Source: Alphaproteobacteria bacterium
GTDB lineage: Bacteria; Pseudomonadota; Alphaproteobacteria; Rhodobacterales; Rhodobacteraceae
DNA length: 64,000 bases
Reading direction: 5' to 3'
Assembly (NCBI GenBank): GCA_030425145.1
Contig: JAUHVK010000012.1
Span: 56,437-120,436 of the forward strand
Shown in pieces: positions 40,933 through 48,834 of the stretch. The stretch's first letter is position 1. Each line of letters begins with the position of its first letter. The notes beneath the pieces were generated by a model that had not been told where the DNA came from, did not search any database, and saw only the letters and a program-made list of their open reading frames with translations. The translations under genes were made by a program, and so were the position numbers.

Positions 40933-42117
40933 ATGACATCTGAGATCAGGCCGCTGGCTGGACTGCGCGTAGTTGAGATGACGCACATGATCATGGGGCC
41001 GACCTGTGGCATGTTCCTAGGGTTCTTGGGTGCAGAGGTGATCAAGGTTGAGCCGCCCGAGGGCGACAAGACCCGCGACCTGACCGGCATGGGTCGCGGC
41101 TTCTATCCTACCTTCAATCGCGGCAAGAAGAGTGTCACGCTGGACCTGAAGACCGAGGCGGGCAAGGCCGCGCTGCACCGTTTGCTGGAAACGGCGGATG
41201 TCTTTGTCGAAAATTTCCGTGACCAGTCTCTTGCCAAGATGGGCTTCTCGCCTGAGGTGCTGAAGGCGCGGTATCCGTCTCTGATCGTGTCCTCTCTCAA
41301 AGGCTTCCTCAAGGGGCCGTACGAGAACCGCACGGCGATGGATGAGGTCGTGCAGATGATGACCGGCATGGCTTATATGACCGGACCAACTGGCCGACCT
41401 CTGCGGATCGGGTCATCTGCCAACGACATCATGGGTGGCCTCTTTGGCGCTTTCGCTGTGCTGGCCGCACTGCTGGAGCGCGCGAAAGACGGCAAGGGGC
41501 ACGTTCTTCGTACTGGGCTTTTCGAGAACTGCCTGTTCCTAGTTGCCCAGCACATGGTGCAGTTCGACATCGAAGGGCGCGAGGCCCCACCGATGCCGGA
41601 GCGGGAATTCTCCTGGCCCGTCTATGATATATTTGAAACCGCCGACGCGCGGCAGATCTTCGTCGGGGCCGTGACCGAAGGGCAATGGATCACACTCTGC
41701 GATATCCTCGGGCTGGCCGAACTAAAGTCTGATCCCCGCTTGATTAGTCGAATGGACCAGATCAACGCCCGCGACTGGACGGTTCCAATTGTGGCTGAGG
41801 CCGTCCGTAGCCGTAACTTCGCTGACCTGATCGCGGCCTTCGAACCCGCGGGCATTCCGTTTTCGCCAATTCACCGACCGGCGGAGATGTATGATGATCC
41901 ACACGTGAACCGGCCTGGTGGCCTATTTCCCTCGACTCTCCCTGAGGGGCAAACCTACCGCGCCCCGATTATGCCGTTCGAGATCGACGATCAGCCGATC
42001 CACGGTGACAACCTCAACATCGTCGGGATCGGCGCGGACACACAGGAGGTGCTAGCCGCAGTCGGGATGACCCAGTCAGAGATTGTCGAGGCAAGCGGGG
42101 AAGGGCGTCAGGAATGA
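40933..42117 (+). CDS. CaiB/BaiF (class III) CoA-transferase
   Basis: 394 aa from ATG 40933, with GGAGG 7 bases before; the track start adds 41 codons in the LysR promoter region. Family III start PLAGLRVVEMTHMIMGPTCGMFLGFLGAEVIKVEPPEGDKTRDL, then NRGKKSVTLDLKTEAGKAALHRLL and a conserved acidic GTAMDEVVQMMTGM-like region (TAMDEVVQMMTG) around the active-site Asp. It transfers CoA from a donor such as succinyl-CoA to an organic acid. The next gene, an HMG-CoA-lyase-like enzyme overlapping by ATGA, would cleave the product. Confidence 0.88.
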   Translation: MTSEIRPLAGLRVVEMTHMIMGPTCGMFLGFLGAEVIKVEPPEGDKTRDLTGMGRGFYPTFNRGKKSVTLDLKTEAGKAALHRLLETADVFVENFRDQSLAKMGFSPEVLKARYPSLIVSSLKGFLKGPYENRTAMDEVVQMMTGMAYMTGPTGRPLRIGSSANDIMGGLFGAFAVLAALLERAKDGKGHVLRTGLFENCLFLVAQHMVQFDIEGREAPPMPEREFSWPVYDIFETADARQIFVGAVTEGQWITLCDILGLAELKSDPRLISRMDQINARDWTVPIVAEAVRSRNFADLIAAFEPAGIPFSPIHRPAEMYDDPHVNRPGGLFPSTLPEGQTYRAPIMPFEIDDQPIHGDNLNIVGIGADTQEVLAAVGMTQSEIVEASGEGRQE

Positions 42118-43058
42118 GCTTGGTCACCAACATATACCCTGCGGACCGCGTCACCCTGCGTGAAGTGGGGCTACGCGACGGGCTGCAACTGGCCAAGGCG
42201 ATTCCCTCGACCGAAGCCAAAATCGAATGGCTGTGTCGGGAATGTGCCGCAGGTGTGAGGCATTTCGAAATCGGTTCCTTCCTGCCTGCCGCTCGCTTTC
42301 CCCAGTTCGCCGACATCGATGCGATGATCGACGCCAGCGAAAGGCTTGGCGTTCACTCCGCCGGTCTGACGCTTAACGAACGCGGTGCCGAAACGGCCAT
42401 CAAGACGGCGATCCGTGAACTGGTTTGCGTTGTCTCTGCCACCGAAGAACACAGCCAGGCCAATATGCGTCGGTCGCGCCAGTCGGCGGTCGATCTGGTG
42501 AGCAAGGTTGTCGCTCTTCGGAATGCCGAAGCACCGGATAAGGTCGTCAACGTTGGTATCGCCATGGCGCTTGGATGTTCGATTTCGGGCGATGTGCATC
42601 CTGAAGAGGTTATTCGCCTCGCCGATGCCTGTTTGAACGCCGGGGCCGACATCGTGGGAATCGCAGATACGGTCGGCTACGCTGGACCCAAAGCTGTCGG
42701 CGACATCTGCGCGCGCATGACCAAACTTTGCGGCAACAGCCCCTTCATCATTCATCTGCACGACACGCGGGGCATGGGGGTGGCCAATGCAGCCGCGGCG
42801 CTGGACAACGGCGCACGGGTGATCGACGCGTCGCTAGGCGGGCTGGGCGGCTGCCCCTTTGCCCCCGGTGCTACCGGAAATGTCGTTTTTGAAGACGTCG
42901 TGTTCATGGCCGAGAGCATGGGTTTCGTTACCGGCATTGATCTCGACAAATTGAAATCCGCACGGACCATCGCAGAGGAGGCGATGCCCGAAGAGGAATT
43001 CCATGGCGCCTTGCATCGCGCAGGACCGCCAAAAAATGCAACATGGCGGGCCAATTAG
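42114..43058 (+). CDS. Hydroxymethylglutaryl-CoA lyase family protein
   Basis: 314-aa HMGL-type TIM barrel. LREVGLRDGLQ carries the metal-binding Asp, HLHDTRGMG the metal-binding histidines, and GGLGGCPFAPGATGN the signature with the catalytic Cys. The enzyme cleaves a 3-hydroxyacyl-CoA such as HMG-CoA (to acetoacetate and acetyl-CoA) or citramalyl-CoA by retro-aldol chemistry. Coupled to the CoA-transferase by a 4-bp overlap. The acid imported by the downstream TRAP system decides the true substrate, which I cannot fix. Confidence 0.88.
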   Translation: MSLVTNIYPADRVTLREVGLRDGLQLAKAIPSTEAKIEWLCRECAAGVRHFEIGSFLPAARFPQFADIDAMIDASERLGVHSAGLTLNERGAETAIKTAIRELVCVVSATEEHSQANMRRSRQSAVDLVSKVVALRNAEAPDKVVNVGIAMALGCSISGDVHPEEVIRLADACLNAGADIVGIADTVGYAGPKAVGDICARMTKLCGNSPFIIHLHDTRGMGVANAAAALDNGARVIDASLGGLGGCPFAPGATGNVVFEDVVFMAESMGFVTGIDLDKLKSARTIAEEAMPEEEFHGALHRAGPPKNATWRAN

Positions 43059-43086
43059 GCGGCCTGATATTCATAGGGAGGAAACC

Positions 43087-44073
43087 ATGAAACACTTTGC
43101 ATCCGCCGCACTCGGCGCGGCCCTTCTGGTCAGTACGGCAACCGGGGCTATTGCTGCCACCGAAATGCGGTGCAGCCACCAGCTGCCCCCTGCACACCAT
43201 ATCGCGCAGGTCGTCGACAAATGGGCCGCCGAAGTTGAAAAGCTTTCTGAAGGCGAGATCGATGTTCAGGTCTTTGGCGCAGACAGCCTTGTCGGAGCCC
43301 GCGAAAACATCGTCGCCACCGCCAAGGGCGACATCGAATGCGCCTTTTCTCTGAACTTCCAGTGGGGCAAGACTCTGCCGATCATGAATGTCACCGTGGC
43401 GCCTTTTGCCTTTGGTGATATCGAGATCTGGAAGAAATGGCCCACCTCCGAAGCGGCGGCGTTTCTTGAGGAAAAGCTGCTGGAAAAGGGTGTGAAGAAC
43501 GTCGTTTGGATGTTCCAGACCAATACCAGTGTATTCACCACAAATGGTGAACCGCTGGTCGCGCCCGAGGATTTCGAGGGCCTCAAGTTCCGAGGTCTGA
43601 CCCCGCCCTTTGACGCAGCCTTCGTGGCACTTGGCGCAACGCCGACCGCCATGCCGGGCTCCGAGGTTTATCAGGCGCTGGCCACAGGCGTGATTGACGG
43701 GGCGATCACTGATGTCGCGGCCGCCGTGTCGCGGAAATACTACGAGGTGCAGGACGCCTTTACGGTGGTTCCGGTCCTCTCGGCTTACCTGCACGGTTAC
43801 CTCAACCCCGAGTTCTATGACGGTCTTTCGGACAAATCCAAAGCCGCGTTGCAAGAGGCTGGGCTAAAGGCGTCCGAATGGGCCATCGAAGCTTCGACCG
43901 CCGCAGGGGCCGCAGGCCCGGGCGAACTGGAAGCCAAGGGTGTGACCGTCCACATCGCCACTTCGGAAGAGAATGCCGCACTTGAGGCCGTGATGCGTCC
44001 GGCTTTCGACAAGGCCTTCGGTGAAGGTGATGCCGACAGTCAGAAGCTTCTCGAACTGCTTGGCAAAATGTGA
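43087..44073 (+). CDS. TRAP transporter substrate-binding protein (DctP family)
   Basis: 328 aa from ATG 43087 (GGGAGGAAACC ahead); the track start lies in the lyase gene. Sec signal at residues 1-23 (LGAALLVSTATGAIAA), then a DctP fold: EMRCSHQLPPAHHIAQVVDKWAAEV, FEGLKFRGLTPPFDAAFVALGATPTAMPGSEVYQALATGVIDGA. It binds the organic acid in the periplasm for the DctQM permease that follows. Its operon partners predict a short hydroxylated or branched carboxylate. Confidence 0.9.
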   Translation: MKHFASAALGAALLVSTATGAIAATEMRCSHQLPPAHHIAQVVDKWAAEVEKLSEGEIDVQVFGADSLVGARENIVATAKGDIECAFSLNFQWGKTLPIMNVTVAPFAFGDIEIWKKWPTSEAAAFLEEKLLEKGVKNVVWMFQTNTSVFTTNGEPLVAPEDFEGLKFRGLTPPFDAAFVALGATPTAMPGSEVYQALATGVIDGAITDVAAAVSRKYYEVQDAFTVVPVLSAYLHGYLNPEFYDGLSDKSKAALQEAGLKASEWAIEASTAAGAAGPGELEAKGVTVHIATSEENAALEAVMRPAFDKAFGEGDADSQKLLELLGKM

Positions 44074-44085
44074 GCATGATGCGTC

Positions 44086-44610
44086 ATGCATGACCAAAAA
44101 GAGGGGGGAGCAGCAGGTGCTCCCCTCTTTCCCGACCGTCTTGTCATCGGCCTTGTGCGTTTGTGCGGGGCGCTCAGCACGGCGCTGATCCTCGTGGTTT
44201 TCGCGCAGATCGTCGTCGCGGTGATCCGTCGATACATCTTTGACAAGCCACTTCAGTGGAACGATGAAATGGCGGGCTATTTGCTGGTCACTCTCGTCAT
44301 GCTTGGTGCGGCCGAAGCGCTTCGGCGCGGGGATCACATCGCAATCGACCTACTATCCGCCAAAGCGGGGCCACGGCTTGGTCGGGCCCAGCGGGCGATT
44401 GCTGACTTGTCCGTCATGGGGTTTGCGATAGTCGTCGGGGTTTCCATGTGGGATAGCATTGCTTTTGCCCGCAGCTTTGGATCCTACTCCGTCGGCTACA
44501 TCGAAATTCAGACATGGATCCCGCAGGTGCCCGTGGTTGTCGGGATGATCCTGCTTTTCCTGACCGCAGCGCTTGACCTCTATGTCACACTCCGGGGGCG
44601 TACCGGATGA
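44086..44610 (+). CDS. TRAP transporter small permease subunit (DctQ)
   Basis: 174-aa protein with four membrane helices and the DctQ-like pattern (VIRRYIFDKPLQWNDEMAGYLLVTLVMLGAAEALRRGDHIAIDLL). It partners with the large permease encoded by the next gene, whose start overlaps this stop by ATGA. The N-terminal start at 44086 is 12 bp after the binding-protein gene. Confidence 0.88.
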   Translation: MHDQKEGGAAGAPLFPDRLVIGLVRLCGALSTALILVVFAQIVVAVIRRYIFDKPLQWNDEMAGYLLVTLVMLGAAEALRRGDHIAIDLLSAKAGPRLGRAQRAIADLSVMGFAIVVGVSMWDSIAFARSFGSYSVGYIEIQTWIPQVPVVVGMILLFLTAALDLYVTLRGRTG

Positions 44611-45893
44611 TGCTGGCAATTGTGTTCGGCGGGCTGATCCTGCTGCTTCTGACAGGTATCCCGATATTTGCCGCGCTTGGCCTGACCGCCAGCGCCATTC
44701 TGATGATTGTCGAAGGCGACATCGACGGACTAGGCGACGCGGTCTATGTTCATCTGAACAAGCCCATTCTCAGCACTATTCCGCTGTTCGTCCTGATGGC
44801 GCAGGTGATGATCCGCGCCAAGGTCATCGATGACCTATACACTTTTGCCAATACCGTAATCGGCCATGTTAAGGGTGGACTCGGCGTCGCAACCGTGTTG
44901 GCCTGCACGATTTTTGCTGCGATCTCTGGGTCGTCCGTTGCCACCGCGCTCTCTATCGGTTCGAGCGCCATCCCGCAGATGAAACGCTTTGGCTATTCGG
45001 AACGCGATGCGCTTGGTGTTGTGGCAGCGGGCGGCACTCTTGGCATCCTGATCCCGCCGTCGGGACCGATGATCCTCTATGCCATCGTGTCCGAGGCCTC
45101 TATCGGGGCGCTGTTTCTGGCTGGTATCGTGCCGGGTCTGCTTCTGGCTTTGATGTTCTCGATCTATTGCATGATCCAAGCACGGGGCCGCACGGGCATT
45201 GATGCACCCGATTGGGCTGGCTGGTCCGCAGCCGCGTCGGCTTTTCGCCGGTCCGTCTGGGCGTTGTTGGCCCCGCCGGTTGTGATGGGGGGCATCTACC
45301 TCGGGATATTCACCGCATCAGAAGCCGCGGCTGCCGGTTCGCTTTACGCGGTGCTGGTTGCGGTTTTCGTCTATCGCAATTTCGGCCTTCGCGACCTTTG
45401 GGCCTGCGCTTTCGCGACGATGCGGACTTCCATGATGGTGTTCCTCATTATCGCCGGCGCTGCCATGTTCGGACATGCCATCACGCTTGTCCGTTTGCCC
45501 GTCGGTGTGACAGAGGCTGTTACCGGTCTCGGCCTTGGTCCGATTGGCTTTGTGATGGTTGTGATGGTCCTGATCTTCGTATTGGGGATGTTCCTGGAGT
45601 CCATCGCGATCATCCTGATCACCACGCCGATCCTGCTGCCTACAATGATGGCCCTCGGAATTGACCCTATCTGGTATGGGGTGCTGCTGATGATAAATCT
45701 TGAATTGGCAATGATCACTCCGCCGGTTGGGATGAATCTGTTTGTGATAAAGGGTATCACCGACGCGCCGCTGGGCACTATCGTCCGCGGGGCTGCGCCG
45801 TTTGTGGCAATCATGATTGCTGGATTGGGAATGTTGATAGCCGTTCCGGAACTTGCAACTTGGCTTCCTTCGGCTGCGGGGTTCGGCCGGTAA
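44607..45893 (+). CDS. TRAP transporter large permease subunit (DctM)
   Basis: 428 aa, about twelve membrane segments. GGLGVATVLACTIFAAISGSSVATALSIGSSAIPQM and AAGGTLGILIPPSGPMILYA are hallmark DctM motifs; the second repeat has MFLESIAIILITTPILLPTMMALGIDPIWYGVLL. It carries out sodium-driven uptake of the ligand presented by DctP. Last gene of the CoA-transferase operon. Confidence 0.92.
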   Translation: MMLAIVFGGLILLLLTGIPIFAALGLTASAILMIVEGDIDGLGDAVYVHLNKPILSTIPLFVLMAQVMIRAKVIDDLYTFANTVIGHVKGGLGVATVLACTIFAAISGSSVATALSIGSSAIPQMKRFGYSERDALGVVAAGGTLGILIPPSGPMILYAIVSEASIGALFLAGIVPGLLLALMFSIYCMIQARGRTGIDAPDWAGWSAAASAFRRSVWALLAPPVVMGGIYLGIFTASEAAAAGSLYAVLVAVFVYRNFGLRDLWACAFATMRTSMMVFLIIAGAAMFGHAITLVRLPVGVTEAVTGLGLGPIGFVMVVMVLIFVLGMFLESIAIILITTPILLPTMMALGIDPIWYGVLLMINLELAMITPPVGMNLFVIKGITDAPLGTIVRGAAPFVAIMIAGLGMLIAVPELATWLPSAAGFGR

Positions 45894-45902
45894 CAGATCC
45901 GG

Positions 45903-45918
45903 GCGCGGGTTCTCGCGC
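45903..45918 (+). terminator. Weak hairpin after dctM
   Basis: GCGCG-GGTTCT-CGCGC, ten bases after the dctM stop and followed by a short T-containing stretch. The 274-bp convergent gap to the P-type ATPase holds no gene and no stronger terminator that I see. Confidence 0.3.
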
Positions 45919-46167
45919 GCTTGTTCGATACGGTGCTGTCGCGCTGTGAACAGCGCTCTCCAGCTTTTTGCCGCCAGAACAGCCAAAGGCGCAAAACCCG
46001 CCGAATTGCGGCAACATCGTCTCCGGGTCGGAGTCGATAGCCGCTTTGGCCTCACCGGTGGCGAAATAGTAATCTAAGCGATCCTGTTTCAGGGTCCGCT
46101 AAACCTTTAGGGCTCTTTCCTGCGAAGTGATCGTCTGACCAGCTTCGACCGACTTGCTCGCAGTTCG

Positions 46168-48825
46168 TCATCTCACCGAAAACGCGGTGAGAACTTGTCC
46201 GAAGACCAAAGGCACAAAGCTCATCCCGGCTGCAACCGCAAGGCCCACGAGCGTCGGCGGCGGGAGATCGAGCACACGTGAAAGGGCGGGGATCCAGACT
46301 GCGCCCGCGATCAGGAGAAGGCAAAGCGCGATGGCGAGCCAGACAAAGATATTGCGCGTGATTTCGTTCAGGAAAAGCCCGTCATTGGGTTTGCGCACGT
46401 TGAAGACGTTCCAAAGCTGGGCCAGTGCAATCGTTAGAAATGCGACTGTGATGGCCTCGCCCTGACCAAGCATGAGGTGGAACTGGGCAATAGAATAGGC
46501 TGCGAGAGTTGAACAAGCGATCACCAGACCAAGAGCCGAAATCCTGACCCATGTCTTCCGATCCACAATCGGTTCGTTGGCATCGCGCGGTGGTTCCTGC
46601 ATGACCGAGGCGTTGCCCTGACCCAAGCCAAGCGCGAAGGCCGGAAACACATCCGTCACGAGATTGAGAAACAGGATCTGCAATGGCAGCAAGGGTGCCG
46701 CCATCCCCAACCCCAATGCAAACGCGACAACCAGAACCTCACTCACGTTACAGGACATAAGATAGACGACGAATTTCCGGATATTTGCAAAGATGATGCG
46801 GCCTTGCATGACTGCATCCGCAATCGTGTCGAAGGCATCGTCCAGCAGGATGATATCTGACGCCTCGCGCGCGACCTGCGTTCCGCGTTCGCCCATTGCG
46901 ATGCCGATATCAGCTTTCTTAAGGGCGGGTGCGTCGTTCACGCCGTCACCCGTCATCGCTATGATCCGGCCCTGCCTTTGGTGAAATGCGACGAGGTCCA
47001 GTTTGTTAGCCGGGGCAAAGCGAGCAAAGACCCGCGCGGTGTTGAGGCGATCTGACAGGGCAGGGTCCAAGTGTTCAGAGTCGAAATCCTGCAGAAGCTG
47101 ACCTTCCACCACGTCAGGATCAGCCTCGACGATCCCAGCCTCTACGGCGATGGCGGCTGCGGTTTCCGCATGATCCCCGGTGATCATCACGACGTCGATC
47201 CCTGCACCTCGACAAGCGGCGATGGCTGCTGGAACCTCATCCCGAAGTGGGTCGGCAAGACAAACGAGACCAATCCATTCGAGGTTTTCGAACGGGTCGG
47301 TGCACGGTGCGTCACCGCAGCGTTTTGCCAGCCCCAAGCATCGCAGACCTCGCGCCGTTTCGGTCTGGGTTTTGGCCAACCACTGAGCCCTCGCCTCATT
47401 ATCCATCGCGATCGAACCGGATGGCGTGAGAATTGACGCACAGTGCGCGATCACGGCCTCCGGTGCACCTTTGACGAGCCTGACACTGCCGTCATTATTC
47501 GGGTGATCGGTGGCCATCATGAGCCGATCCGGATCAAACGGGTAGGTGTTCGCCGCTTCGCCGACGTCACAATCCGCCATCGCATCGAACCCTGCGATCT
47601 GTGCGGCGCGCAGAAGGGCAACCTCCATCGGGTCTGCCGAAGTCGCCGCAACGCCCTCCACCCCCGGAGGAATTGAATTGCAGAGCGACCCCACGCAAAG
47701 CGCCCATTTCAGCGACACGTCGTCCAGTCGGCCAGGCGCTTCCATGCCGGAGGTCTCAACCGATCCCTCGGGCAGGACGTAGCGCTCGACCTCCATGCGA
47801 TTTTCAGTCAACGTTCCCGTCTTGTCGGTCAGGATCATTGTGGTCGATCCCAGCGTTTCTACAGACGAGAGCCGGTTCACCAGCGCATTGCGCCGCGCCA
47901 TGCGCAACATTCCCCGGGCAAGGCAGAGCGTCGCAACGATCGGTAAGCCTTCGGGGATAGCGGCCACGGCAAGCGCCACACCGGTCTGGATCATGTCGGC
48001 AAGAGGCTGTTGCCTCATCACCCCGAGTGACACCGTTAGAATAACGAGCAGCAAGGTGAGGCCGATCAGCCGATGTCCCAGTTGGTCGAGGCGCTTTTCA
48101 AGGGGGGTTGCGTCGTCGACCACGCTTTCGATCATCTGAGCGATCTGACCGATTTCGGTATTCATTCCGGTGGCGACGACCACGGCCACTGCCGTGCCTT
48201 GCGTCACAGCCGTGCCTTTGTAGGCCATCGACGTCCGATCGTTCAGGACGGTGCCTTGCGCGACCGCTTTTTCGTTCTTGAGAACCGGAACGGATTCCCC
48301 GGTGAGTGTGGATTCATCACAATGTAGGTTCACGGATGAGACCAGCCGAAGATCGGCTGACACAAGGTCGCCGACCTCCAAGAGCACGATGTCACCAGGA
48401 ACAAGTTCCTGGATCGGTACATCCAAGACCTTTCCCGACCGACGCACATGCGCAACGACTTCGGCAATCGCGTAGAGTGCTTCCATGGACCGCGCGGCCC
48501 GTAGTTCGGTGACAAAGCCTATGGTCGCGTTGATGAGCAGCACGAGAAGGACGGCGATCGCCTCGACGTAATCGCCAAGCACCAACGACAACACAACCGC
48601 AGCAGCGAGAAGCCAGACAACGATGCTGTTGAACTGATGAACGAGGATGCCGAACAGGCTTTTTGTCTTCGTACGTCCCAGCAGGTTCGGGCCGTATCGG
48701 GCCAGCCGCTCGGCCGCTTGGACCTCGCTAAGTCCTTGCTCTGGAACGACCCCCAACTTGGCCGCGACATCGGTCGCGGACAGCGCGAAGGCGTTGCTCA
48801 CATGTGTTTCGATCAGATCACTCAC
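46168..48825 (-). CDS. Cation-transporting P-type ATPase (P2 type)
   Basis: 885 aa, full length. Cation_ATPase_N domain at 10-75, actuator motif TLTGESVP (around 175), M4 motif IPEGLPIVATL (290-300), phosphorylation site DKTGTLT with Asp334, ATP-binding KGAPEAVI and hinge MTGDGVNDAPALK, then a six-helix C-terminal domain. The PEGLP motif and architecture fit P2A/P2B-like Ca2+ or Na+/Mn2+ pumps; heavy-metal CPC motifs are absent. It is downstream of the PEP synthase gene (9-bp gap) and so probably in the FNR-controlled transcription unit. Ion specificity is not certain. Confidence 0.9.
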   Translation of the reverse strand: MSDLIETHVSNAFALSATDVAAKLGVVPEQGLSEVQAAERLARYGPNLLGRTKTKSLFGILVHQFNSIVVWLLAAAVVLSLVLGDYVEAIAVLLVLLINATIGFVTELRAARSMEALYAIAEVVAHVRRSGKVLDVPIQELVPGDIVLLEVGDLVSADLRLVSSVNLHCDESTLTGESVPVLKNEKAVAQGTVLNDRTSMAYKGTAVTQGTAVAVVVATGMNTEIGQIAQMIESVVDDATPLEKRLDQLGHRLIGLTLLLVILTVSLGVMRQQPLADMIQTGVALAVAAIPEGLPIVATLCLARGMLRMARRNALVNRLSSVETLGSTTMILTDKTGTLTENRMEVERYVLPEGSVETSGMEAPGRLDDVSLKWALCVGSLCNSIPPGVEGVAATSADPMEVALLRAAQIAGFDAMADCDVGEAANTYPFDPDRLMMATDHPNNDGSVRLVKGAPEAVIAHCASILTPSGSIAMDNEARAQWLAKTQTETARGLRCLGLAKRCGDAPCTDPFENLEWIGLVCLADPLRDEVPAAIAACRGAGIDVVMITGDHAETAAAIAVEAGIVEADPDVVEGQLLQDFDSEHLDPALSDRLNTARVFARFAPANKLDLVAFHQRQGRIIAMTGDGVNDAPALKKADIGIAMGERGTQVAREASDIILLDDAFDTIADAVMQGRIIFANIRKFVVYLMSCNVSEVLVVAFALGLGMAAPLLPLQILFLNLVTDVFPAFALGLGQGNASVMQEPPRDANEPIVDRKTWVRISALGLVIACSTLAAYSIAQFHLMLGQGEAITVAFLTIALAQLWNVFNVRKPNDGLFLNEITRNIFVWLAIALCLLLIAGAVWIPALSRVLDLPPPTLVGLAVAAGMSFVPLVFGQVLTAFSVR

Positions 48826-48834
48826 ACCACGACA

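Noticed and set aside
46171-46192. TCTCACC-N8-GGTGAGA dyad as a terminator of the P-type ATPase
   Set aside because: It lies upstream of the stop codon, within the last codons, so it cannot be an ordinary terminator of that gene.
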